Below, one piece after another: positions 7,274 through 15,200 of a DNA stretch of 23,637 nucleotides. The DNA comes from JABMRP01 sp964444795. GTDB taxonomy: Bacteria > Planctomycetota > Planctomycetia > Pirellulales > Thermoguttaceae. A program made the translations under genes and the position numbers. The stretch spans positions 1 through 23,637 of the forward strand of contig CAYUIQ010000139.1 in assembly GCA_964444795.1 (NCBI GenBank), written 5' to 3'. The notes below the pieces were generated by a model that was given only the letters and a program-made list of their open reading frames with translations, was not told where the DNA came from and made no database searches. Position 1 is the first letter of the stretch, and each line of letters starts with the position of its first letter.

Positions 7274-7318
7274 TTGACCTGTCGGTTTGATCTGATTAGA
7301 AAAGTACTTATCAGGTCA
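7274..7318 (+). promoter_or_regulatory. Candidate promoter with inverted-repeat operator upstream of the PEP-CTERM gene
   Basis: TTGACC (7274-7279), a 17-base spacer and TAGAAA (7297-7302) form a plausible sigma-70-type promoter. A perfect 7-bp inverted repeat, TGACCTG (7275-7281) and CAGGTCA (7312-7318), brackets it, overlapping the -35 and lying just past the expected transcription start. That arrangement would suit a repressor, but this is inference. Confidence 0.4.
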
Positions 7319-7492
7319 GGCGATTCAGCCTTGGGGGAAATGCTCGCCGCTGGGGGTTCATCGTGGTTTCGGCCACGTGAGATCCCAACTCTGGCGACTT
7401 CTCGCTTACGGCCGTTAGAGGATTCGCCCGGCGCGATGACCGTTTGCGAAAACCTTCCACCTTGTCTACTGCTTATACGTGGGAATCCGATC

Positions 7493-10120
7493 ATGCTCAC
7501 CACCTCGACGAGACACCGGGCCGCTAAGTTACTCTCTTTCCTCTTACTGGCACTGGCGGCAGCGGCGCTGTCGACGGGCACCGCCCGGGCGCAGTTCGGC
7601 GACGGTGGCAGTCACACGATGCCTCCCCGCGGGAATATCCTTGACACCGACGGCGGCGTTGCGGCGGACGTGACCGATAGCACGGATCTGACGCTGACCA
7701 CCGGCGGGGTGATCGAGATCAACACCACGGGAGCGGCAGCCGGAGACGGAGCCACGGCAGTCCAAGTGGGCAATTCGCCGGCCGGCGACGATTCGACGTT
7801 CACCTTCTCCGGCGGCACGCTCGACGCCCTGGACGGAAACGGTGGTGGCGGCGCTTACGGCATCCAGGCGTTGGGCAGCGCGACGGTAACGATTTCCTCC
7901 GCTGGCACGTTTACCGTCGACGACTACAACGGCGGCGACTCAGTCGGTGTACAGGCCGCTGACGACGCGACGGTCAATATCACACCCTCCGGTGTCATCG
8001 ACCTCGTTCGCGATCGCAACAACGATCATGCGATTGGCGTCCAGATCATCGGCGGCAGCCCCACGGTTACCGTGGACGGGACGATCGCTTCGGTTCACGA
8101 TACGGGAAACAACTCGGCTCGCGGGATCCAGATCGCAAACGGCGCCTCGGCAATCGTCACCGTGGGCTCCACGGGCAGTATCACGCTGACCGAAGAAAAC
8201 AGCGGCGACGCGTACGGCATTCGGGCCGAAGGAAACGATACGAATACAAACACTTCGACCGTCAGCATGGCCGGCACGATAACCCTTTCCGAAGCAGGAG
8301 GTAGTCCCGCGTACGGCGTCCGAGCCGAGAGCGGATCGAGCTTCGACATCTCGGGCATCCTTGGCGTGACCGAAGCCGGCGCTGGCGACGCGTACGGTGT
8401 CCGCGCGGAGAACACGGCCACGATCAATATCACCGACACGGCCGACATCACGGTCGACGAAAGTGGCGGCGACGGCGCGTACGGCATCCGTGCCAACGAC
8501 ACGGCGCAAGTCGATTTCGCCGGAACCATCGCGGTCACCGAAGCCGGCGCTGGTGACGCGTACGGTGTCCGCGCGGAGAACACGGCCACGATCAATATCA
8601 CCGACACGGCCGACATCACGGTTGATGAAGCAGGCGGCGACGACGCCTACGGCATCCGTGCCAACGACACGGCGGAAGTTGATTTCGCCGGAGCCATCGA
8701 GGTCACCGAAGCCGACAACGGCGACGCCTACGGCATCCGTGCCCAGGACAGCAGCCGGGTGACTAGCGCCGGCGAGTTTGACATCATCGAGCAAGGCGTT
8801 GGGCTCGGCAACGTCGTGCAAACGGAAGACTCGGCGGTCGTCCATTTCTCCGGTATCGGGAAGGTGGTGGAATCGGGCGACGACAATGCCCACGGCATCC
8901 GTGCCCAAGATGATTCCCAAGTAACGCTGTCCGGAACCATCGACGTGGAAGAAAACGGCGAAGGCTTCGGTCACGGAATTCGCGCGCAACAAGACGCCGT
9001 CGTTCGAGTGACCAGCACGGGCATCGTGACGCTCGACGAAGCCGGTGGCACCGGCAATCGCGATGGCTATGGCATACGAACCCAGCAAAACTCCTCCGTC
9101 GATTTCGCCGGGACCCTCAACGTCATCGAGAGAGGCGACGGTGACGGCATGGCGATCTACGCGGTGAACAACTCGACGGTCAAATTCTCCGGATTTGCAC
9201 ACGTCGAGGAGAATGGCGACGCCGGCGCTCGCGGTGTTTGGACCGAGAACAACGCGGTGGTGCTGGTCACCGGCAAGATCGAACTGGACGAAGACGGCCA
9301 GGGCAACTCCGACGGAATTCATGCCTTCGACGATTCCATGGTGACCCTTTCCGGGACGATTGACATGCTCAACGGCGCCAACGAAGGCAGCGACGGTGCT
9401 CATCACGGCGTACGAGCGGAGAACGACTCCCGCGTGTTGGTTATGCGTGGGGCCGAGATCCTGATGAACGAAAACGGTGCCGGCGCCGCGTACGGCATCC
9501 GGGCGCACAACAACGCCGTGGTAGACTTCCGCGGGAGCATTCTGCTGGATGACGAATCGGACGGTGGAGCCGCCTTTGGTGTTGAGGCCAACAACAACTC
9601 CGTGGTGAATATCGCCGGTCCCATCGACATCGCGGAAACCGGCGGCGGCAACGCGCGACTCATCGAGGCCAACAATAGCTCGACGGTCAATGTCCTCAAA
9701 GGTTTCAGCTACGGCATGACCGAGGCCAATGCTGGTAACGCCAGGTTCCTGGTCGCCAATGACAACAGCATGGTCACGCTTTCTGGAGGCGATCTTGCCA
9801 ACCAGACGGGTGGAAACGATCGGATGGACGTCAATGACGACGCGACGGCCCTCTTCATCGGGCTCGACGAATTCGCGCTGGACGGCGTCCACATCCCGTA
9901 TACGACCGTTCTCACCCCCGCCGACTTTGAACTTGACACGACTAGACAGCTCACCGGCGTCTTCGATAACGGCACGCCCTTTGAGATCGACCTGTACGTC
10001 AACGTCAACGACAACGGCCAAGTCATGTTTGCCGTTCCCGAGCCGGCCACCATTCTCCTCTTCGCCACCGGTCTGGTGGGGCTCGCCCTGGCCCGCTGGA
10101 GACGGCGACGACGCGGGTAG
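7493..10120 (+). CDS. PEP-CTERM surface protein with YGIRA beta-helix-like repeats
   Basis: An 875-aa exported repeat protein. ATG at 7493 is preferred over the longer frame from 7274 because GGGAA lies upstream and a signal peptide follows at once (hydrophobic 12-27, likely cut after TARA near 33). From about residue 118 to 770 there are some 23 units of roughly 28 aa. Each has a (A/H)YG(I/V)RA turn, then VxxxGxIxVxExG-like strands rich in Asp, Glu, Gly and Asn. The pattern resembles beta-helix passengers of autotransporters, but no beta-barrel follows. The C-terminus instead is a PEP-CTERM sorting tail: VPEPA (848-852), one TM segment and WRRRRRG. Processing and surface anchoring by an exosortase elsewhere in the genome is expected. 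An adhesin, matrix or coat role is a guess. A strong palindrome follows the stop. Confidence 0.9.
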   Translation: MLTTSTRHRAAKLLSFLLLALAAAALSTGTARAQFGDGGSHTMPPRGNILDTDGGVAADVTDSTDLTLTTGGVIEINTTGAAAGDGATAVQVGNSPAGDDSTFTFSGGTLDALDGNGGGGAYGIQALGSATVTISSAGTFTVDDYNGGDSVGVQAADDATVNITPSGVIDLVRDRNNDHAIGVQIIGGSPTVTVDGTIASVHDTGNNSARGIQIANGASAIVTVGSTGSITLTEENSGDAYGIRAEGNDTNTNTSTVSMAGTITLSEAGGSPAYGVRAESGSSFDISGILGVTEAGAGDAYGVRAENTATINITDTADITVDESGGDGAYGIRANDTAQVDFAGTIAVTEAGAGDAYGVRAENTATINITDTADITVDEAGGDDAYGIRANDTAEVDFAGAIEVTEADNGDAYGIRAQDSSRVTSAGEFDIIEQGVGLGNVVQTEDSAVVHFSGIGKVVESGDDNAHGIRAQDDSQVTLSGTIDVEENGEGFGHGIRAQQDAVVRVTSTGIVTLDEAGGTGNRDGYGIRTQQNSSVDFAGTLNVIERGDGDGMAIYAVNNSTVKFSGFAHVEENGDAGARGVWTENNAVVLVTGKIELDEDGQGNSDGIHAFDDSMVTLSGTIDMLNGANEGSDGAHHGVRAENDSRVLVMRGAEILMNENGAGAAYGIRAHNNAVVDFRGSILLDDESDGGAAFGVEANNNSVVNIAGPIDIAETGGGNARLIEANNSSTVNVLKGFSYGMTEANAGNARFLVANDNSMVTLSGGDLANQTGGNDRMDVNDDATALFIGLDEFALDGVHIPYTTVLTPADFELDTTRQLTGVFDNGTPFEIDLYVNVNDNGQVMFAVPEPATILLFATGLVGLALARWRRRRRG
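8369..8704 (+). repeat. 168-bp tandem duplication inside the PEP-CTERM gene
   Basis: Bases 8369-8536 and 8537-8704 are adjacent copies of 168 bp, or two 28-aa repeat units, differing at about 12 positions, with an identical run of nearly 70 bases. Neighbouring units are alike only at the protein level, so this duplication is much younger than the rest of the array. Confidence 0.9.
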
Positions 10121-10137
10121 AACGGATCCTCCCGAGC

Positions 10138-10207
10138 CCATAGTAACCCAAAGCGTCAGCGAGGGACGACCAGCGAGTTCCCTCGCTGACGCTTCGGGTT
10201 GCCATGG
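10138..10207. repeat. 29-bp imperfect palindrome after the PEP-CTERM gene
   Basis: Arms 10138-10166 and 10179-10207 agree at 26 of 29 positions when inverted, with a 12-nt loop and core AAGCGTCAGCGAGGGA. It starts 18 bases after the stop and may end transcription or stabilise the 3' end, but it lacks a T-run. From memory, similar GCGTCAGCGAGGGA palindromes are dispersed in planctomycete genomes. Confidence 0.75.
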
Positions 10208-10460
10208 TGCATTCCGTCGCCACATCCCCGGCTCCCCCTTTCTCGCCATCATGAGTTCCGCGGAGGGAGAGGAGTTCGCCCCCCGCAGCCGAGAGTTTTC
10301 GCAATGAATATTGTCAATAATACCCAAGCCGCGTCTCAACTTGACGCCGCGGCCGAAGTGGTTGACAATGGAGGGCCACGCTGCCTAGGGGTGATTATTG
10401 ACGATTCAAGCGTTCTCAAACCGATACCGGCCGGCCGAGCAGGCCCCCCAGGAGGAAAAC
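10208..10460 (+). promoter_or_regulatory. AKR upstream region with clustered TTGAC/GTCAA boxes
   Basis: No gene is supported here. Between 10310 and 10402 there are several related boxes. ATTGTCAA (10310-10317) is inverted as TTGACAAT (10362-10369). GTCAATAAT (10313-10321) is inverted as ATTATTGAC (10394-10402). The palindrome TCAACTTGA is at 10336-10344. Such spacing suits a looping or multi-site regulator upstream of the AKR/cytochrome pair. The rest (10208-10309) shows nothing I can name. Confidence 0.35.
10341..10369 (+). promoter_or_regulatory. Candidate promoter for the AKR gene
   Basis: TTGACG (10341-10346), a 17-base spacer and GACAAT (10364-10369). The -10 is weak at its first base. 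A perfect -35 (TTGACA, 10362-10367) also occurs but has only a poor -10 downstream. Confidence 0.3.
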
Positions 10461-11528
10461 ATGACCAAAGAGCAAGTGACACGACGTGCGTTTGTGCAAA
10501 GTAGTGCCTTGGCGGCTGCCGGAGCGGCCGTCGGAGTCGGTGGCGCCGGATGCGTGGCCGCGGGGGCCGAAGCACCGGCCGACGTGAAGAAGACGCGCAG
10601 CTACAACGAAAACATGGAATACCGCCGCTTGGGCCGGACCAACCTCTGGCTCTCCGGCGTCTGCATCGGCGGCCACTGGAAGAAGATCCCCTACGGCTAC
10701 GGTTCGCCCGAGTTTAAGAAAAACCGCCGCGAGGTGCTTGCCGCCTGCATGGACCACGGCATCAACTACATCGACGCCTGCTGGGACCACGAAGTGATCG
10801 CTTACGGCGAAGCGATCAAGGGCCGCCGCGAGGGGATGTTCTTCGGCTATTCGTTCGGTGCCCACGAGAGCCGGTTTCCCAAGTGGGGCGGTTCGCTGGC
10901 GACGATGAAGGAGGCCTTCGAGATGGGCCTCAAGGCCGGCGGTCTCGATTACGTCGACCTCTGGCGAATCACCATGCACGAACAGACCAGCCGCCGAAAT
11001 ACCGAGGCGGAAATCGAGATCGCCATGGAGGTGCTGGCCTGGGCGAAAAAGTCGGGCAAGGCACGGTTCACCGGCGTTTCGAGTCACGACCGCCCCTGGA
11101 TCGCCGAAGCGGTGACCAAGTATCCGCAACTCGAAGTGATCGTAACGCCCTACACGGCGGCGAGCATGAAAGCCGCCACCGGCAGCATGTTCGAGTCCTT
11201 CGAGAAGAACGACGTGGGCATGATCGGCATCAAGCCGTTTGCCAGCGGCTCGGTCTTCAAGTCGCGCGGCGCGCCCGACTCGGCCACCAAGGACGAAGAC
11301 GACGAGCGCGCCCGCATGGTGCTCCGATACGTCCTCGCCTGCCCGCAGCTTACCGCCGCGATCCCCGGTCTGATCACCATCGACCAGGTGAAGAACGCCG
11401 CCAAGTCGGTGCTCGAACGGCGCGAGTTCGACTTGGAGGAGACGGCCAAGTACGAGGAGATCAAGAAGGACATGTGGGCGAACCTGCCCCGCGATTACCA
11501 GTGGCTCCGCGACTGGGAATACGTGTAA
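10461..11528 (+). CDS. Tat-exported aldo/keto reductase-like protein with degenerate active site
   Basis: A 355-aa AKR-fold protein. ATG at 10461 is chosen because GGAGG lies just upstream and a twin-arginine signal follows (TRRAFVQSS, then an Ala/Gly-rich stretch). The signal ends at GGAGC (C31), a possible lipobox. The AKR domain starts at MEYRRLGRTNLWLSGVCIGG (52-71) and runs through GINYIDAC, LDYVDLW, TGVSSHD and IGIKPFASGSV to the C-terminal helices. D105 of the AKR tetrad is kept, but by my alignment the Tyr position is H110, the Lys position is S131 and the His position is T171 with H173 nearby. Normal AKR catalysis is therefore doubtful. The tetraheme cytochrome gene follows at 11610, so a periplasmic redox role is possible. 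Confidence 0.85.
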   Translation: MTKEQVTRRAFVQSSALAAAGAAVGVGGAGCVAAGAEAPADVKKTRSYNENMEYRRLGRTNLWLSGVCIGGHWKKIPYGYGSPEFKKNRREVLAACMDHGINYIDACWDHEVIAYGEAIKGRREGMFFGYSFGAHESRFPKWGGSLATMKEAFEMGLKAGGLDYVDLWRITMHEQTSRRNTEAEIEIAMEVLAWAKKSGKARFTGVSSHDRPWIAEAVTKYPQLEVIVTPYTAASMKAATGSMFESFEKNDVGMIGIKPFASGSVFKSRGAPDSATKDEDDERARMVLRYVLACPQLTAAIPGLITIDQVKNAAKSVLERREFDLEETAKYEEIKKDMWANLPRDYQWLRDWEYV

Positions 11529-11548
11529 GAAGCGGTAGTCAGCCCGGA

Positions 11549-11570
11549 GCCCCCGGCAAAGCCGGGGGGC
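11549..11570 (+). terminator. GC-rich hairpin between AKR and cytochrome genes
   Basis: CCCCCGGC-AAA-GCCGGGGG forms a strong short hairpin 22 bases after the AKR stop, followed by CGTTTCTGTT. It resembles an intrinsic terminator with an imperfect T-tract. Because the cytochrome gene starts 40 bases later with no obvious promoter, partial read-through is likely. Confidence 0.6.
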
Positions 11571-11609
11571 CGTTTCTGTTCGGTCCGGAACATCCAGGAG
11601 AAGCAACCG

Positions 11610-12176
11610 ATGCATCGCCTATCCCTACTCGCCGCCTTGGCCGCACTGCTTGCGCTTTTGGCGATGGCCGGGTATCTTCCGATCCCCGGCACGTTGCTGG
11701 CCGACCCGGGTGAGACTCCGCACGAATCCGCTTCAGCCGATGCCGACGACGACTCCCTGATGATTCGGGTGAAGAACTCGTTGTACAACGAGAAGGATCC
11801 GCTGCTGTTCGATTCCGGCTATGCCGAGGACAATTCCTCGTGCCAGGTGTGCCACGCCGATTTCGCTCACGAGGAGATCTCGTCGGTCCACGAAGAGGGG
11901 GGCATTACCTGCGCGGCCTGTCACGGCGACTCGCTCACGCACAGCGGCGACGAGTTCAACATCACCCGCCCCGACGTCATTTGGGGACGCGCCGAAATCG
12001 AAAACTTCTGCAAGCAATGCCACCCGAAACACAAGAAACCGGAAAAGGTGGCCAAGTTTCGCGCCGAGTGGGAAGACAAACGTCGCCCCAACGGCCGCTT
12101 CGTGCTGGCCGATTCGGTCTGCACCGACTGCCACGGGAAGCACGCGATCATCACCGGGGACGGTGACTTTAAGTAG
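11610..12176 (+). CDS. Periplasmic tetraheme cytochrome c
   Basis: A 188-aa secreted multiheme cytochrome. A hydrophobic signal peptide or anchor covers residues 4-24. Four CxxCH heme-binding motifs are seen: CQVCH (78-82), CAACH (101-105), CKQCH (134-138) and CTDCH (171-175). Other histidines (H87, H94, H111, H141, H178) are available as distal ligands. Short length and spacing resemble small electron-carrier cytochromes, not NrfH/NapC quinol dehydrogenases, because a clear NapC-type N-terminal helix and heme pattern are not evident. AGGAG lies 9 bases before the ATG. It follows the Tat-AKR gene, and the two may act together in the periplasm. The gene ends 98 bases from the convergent giant macroglobulin gene. 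Confidence 0.9.
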   Translation: MHRLSLLAALAALLALLAMAGYLPIPGTLLADPGETPHESASADADDDSLMIRVKNSLYNEKDPLLFDSGYAEDNSSCQVCHADFAHEEISSVHEEGGITCAACHGDSLTHSGDEFNITRPDVIWGRAEIENFCKQCHPKHKKPEKVAKFRAEWEDKRRPNGRFVLADSVCTDCHGKHAIITGDGDFK

Positions 12177-12183
12177 GGTCCTC

Positions 12184-12257
12184 GTACGATGGGCTTCCCA
12201 GCCCGTCGAGTTCCACCGTACCTGAGAAGCAGTGACGGCTTGGGAACGCCATCGTAC
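12184..12257. repeat. Imperfect palindromic repeat, family A, in convergent gap
   Basis: Arms 12184-12207 and 12234-12257 match at 20 of 24 positions when inverted, both ending in GTACGATGG / CCATCGTAC, with a 26-nt loop. It fills most of the 98-base gap between the stops of the cytochrome and macroglobulin genes and could serve as a two-way terminator. Its right arm is shared with 35-59. Confidence 0.75.
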
Positions 12258-12274
12258 GAACTTCAAAACACGTT

Positions 12275-15200
12275 CTAGAACGCCTCGTCGGCCTTGACTC
12301 CCGAGCCCTTGCTGTCGTACATGCTCTTGAGTTGCTGCACCTTCGGGGCTTGCAGGATCGTGTTGGTGCGCTGCAGGCCTTCGAGCAACTGGGAGTCGAG
12401 CGAGGCCTTACCCTGGGGGGCCGATGGCTGCGCGCCCGCCTGTGTCGCCGCCGCCTCGGGAACTCCCGGCACGAGTTCCGTCTGGCCGCGGAAGAAGGCG
12501 TAGTGGGAAGACGGGGCCTGGGCGATGACCGTCGACCGGCCTTGGATGCCGTCGGCCACGAAGACGCCGCGCAGATCCGTCTCGCCGGAGGTAAACTCCG
12601 AGTTGCGCGTGCCGATTACCTTAACGTGGATGTCCTTGATGTAACGGTCCTCGATCAGGTTCTTCACCGTCGTGCGCACCCGGCCCGAGGCCGTGTCTTC
12701 CTGCACCTCGACCGCCAGCGGCGTGACCAACACCAGTCCGCTGGCGTGGAGGTTATCGCCGCGCGAGACGACCAGGTAGGCGCCTTGTTCCTTCAAGGGC
12801 AGGGCCAGCTTATGCGTCCGATCGCGGTAATCCTTGCCGTCGCCCAGTTCGATTTCGGCTTCGTGATAGGGGCGAATGCCCGAGAGGTTGATCTGCGTGA
12901 TACCGCCCAGGTTGCGTTTCAACAGGCTGAACTTCATCAGGTCGATTCGGTAGACCTTGACGTCGCAGGCGGCCACGTTGCGGAACTTCAACTCGACCTC
13001 GACGGGCGTGTCGGGTTTGACCGTGGTGACCTCGGGCAGCTCGATCGCCTTGCGCGTGAAGTAGGCGATGGCCTCCTTGGCGTCGGCGAAACGGTCTTCG
13101 ACGCGGGTATACTCCTTGATCGCGTCGGCCGCGTCGCCCAGGCTGTGGTAGACCTGTCCGAGGATGTAAACGGCGCGCCATTTATTGGGGCTTTCGACCG
13201 TACGGCCCGTCTTTTTATCGGTCCGCCGGGCCTCGGCCACCTTGCGACACATGGCCAGCGCCTCTTCGTGCTTGCCGGTGGCGAAGTGGCAGTAGCCGAC
13301 CATGTACCAGTAGCTATCCAGCAGATCGCTCTCGGGATAGCGCTGGGCGTAGCGATTACAGGCTTCGGTCGTCTCGTCGTAGGCCTTCAGCTCCAGCAGC
13401 GCGTTGGCCGCGGAGAAGGCCGCCTGATCGGCCGCCGGGTCCTCGGGATAGGCGGTGAGAAAACCTTCCAGCATGGTCCACGCCCGGCGGATGAGATCCA
13501 CGCGGTTGATCTTCTGCTTGCGCAGTTTCTCGTCGTCGGCCGCCCCGGGCGCCTTGGCGTAGACGCTCTGGGCCAGACCGTACGTGGCCGAGGCGACGTA
13601 CCCCTCGGGCGGATACTCGCGCAACAGCCGGCCCATCACCTCGACGCTACGGGCGAACTCCCCCTGCCCTTCGAGGAAACCGGCCACGCCGCTCTCGCGC
13701 GAGAAGCTGCTCTCGACCGTCGCCCGAAAGATCAGGTAGCTCCGTTCGTACTCACCCATCTCGTGATAGGCGGTCCCCACCTTGAGGATCTTCGCAAACG
13801 GGATCTCGCTGGCCGGCCAGCGCTCCTTGATGATCTCGAAGTAGCGCACCACGCGGGCCGGCGGACCGATCTCCAGATGCGAGTCCAGCAGCATTTCGAC
13901 CGATTTCTTATACGTATCGGTGTTCAGGTTCCATTTCTCGAACAGCTCGGTCAGGTGGGTTTCGGCCTTTTTCATCTCCTTCTTCTCGAAGTGGCGTTTG
14001 CCCAATTCGAAAAGTTCCTGCGGCGAAAGACGATACTTGTCGGCACTTTTGCCGCCGCTGGGCAAAACGGTCAGCGACTTGGGCGTCGAGACGGCCAGCC
14101 GGTCGGGGCGATAGGCGTCGCGAATGACCGTGGGCACGGTCCGATACTTGCCTGGCTGATATCCGTGCAGTTGATAGCGGATCGTGCCGATCAAATTCCG
14201 GCTTCCGACGTAAAAGGTAATCGCCCCGGGTGCGATCTCGAACCGCTCGAACGGGCCCTTGACCGATTGCTCGATGACCGTGGCCCCGGCGGGGATCGGC
14301 TCGGTGATGACCAGGTATTCGAGTTGTTCGACGGGCGTGTTCTGGGGGATGTTGTGTCGCCGGATCTCCAACTCGACCAGGCCGCGCCGCCCGGTGGGCA
14401 ACTCGGTCAGCGGGTTGCGGAACCTATCGTAATGGCCGGTCAGCACGTTGAACCCTCGCGGGATCTCCCGGCCGTCCATCTCCAGCGGCGCCGGTTCGTA
14501 GGTCCGCTTGACCGTCCAATCGGGCGTCGTGCTCTTGAGCTTGTCGGCGTCGACAAACCCGCCAAGGACGCACTGATAGGTGAATCGCCCCCGGCCGGTG
14601 ATCTCGAAGTTGATGCGTTGCTTGCCGTCGGCCAATAGCTTGGCCGGCACGTCGACGGTCTGCGTGCCCGACGCGCCGTCCATCTCCAGAGTGGCCGCTT
14701 CGATGTCGTTGACGAAAACGACCAGCTTGTAATGCTCGTCCTCGAAGCGGTTCTCGGCAAACCACCGGCACAAGGCCAATGCGGCCGGGCCGGTTGCCTT
14801 GTCGGGCGACCAGCGATGGCCCGTGCGATGGGCCAGCAGCCAATCGACCGACTCCTTGGCCTGGGTGGCCTTGGGCGTAACCTTCTGCACGGCCAGTGCA
14901 TACAGGGCCCGAAGTTCGGCCGACGAATGGCTCCACGGCAACGATCCGCCGGCTGCCTTGCGCCGCGAGGGAACGTCGTCGAGGTTTCGCTCGGCCAACA
15001 GTGTGAGCAGTTCGCCGGCGGTCGATTTGCGATCCATCTCGGCGAAAGCCAATGCCAGATGGGCCAGCGCCGCGGTGGAAAGGGTCGGCCGGTCGCGATA
15101 GAGGCGGTTGGCCAGCGCGAAGTCGCCCTCTCCGGCGGTCGACAGCCCGTGCAACAGAATGGCCTTGCTCTCGTAATCGCTGGCGGCGATCCTTGCTACC

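Larger units (their letters stand above)
7030..7492. other. 463-base divergent intergenic region
   Basis: It separates the dehydrogenase (minus) and the PEP-CTERM gene (plus). It holds a candidate minus-strand promoter (7070-7098), a small hairpin CCCCT-N5-AGGGG (7164-7178), a candidate plus-strand promoter with flanking inverted repeat (7274-7318), and a leader of roughly 180 bases before the PEP-CTERM start. The open frame of the PEP-CTERM gene continues upstream into this region without a signal peptide, so that part is taken as untranslated leader. Confidence 0.6.

Noticed and set aside
7262..7275. Possible sigma-54 promoter (TGG-TTGCT) before the PEP-CTERM gene
   Set aside because: The GG-to-GC spacing is far too short for a -24/-12 promoter.
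7274..7492. N-terminal extension of the PEP-CTERM frame
   Set aside because: The extension contains the candidate promoter, lacks a ribosome-binding site, and would bury the signal peptide 73 residues inside.
8369..8704. CRISPR-like direct repeats
   Set aside because: The repeats are tandem, in frame and coding, without unique spacers.
7940..10339. 799-aa open frame antisense to the PEP-CTERM gene
   Set aside because: It mirrors the repeat codons of the sense gene (Arg/Val/Asp-rich pseudo-repeats), lacks a signal peptide or known motif, and extends beyond the sense gene's stop only into palindromic and regulatory DNA.
10398..10460. 21-residue N-terminal extension of the AKR frame
   Set aside because: A strong GGAGG lies before the ATG at 10461, and the Tat motif must be close to the N-terminus.
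12332..14638. 768-aa open frame antisense to the macroglobulin C-terminus
   Set aside because: Same shadow effect; no recognisable domain, start signal or signal peptide.
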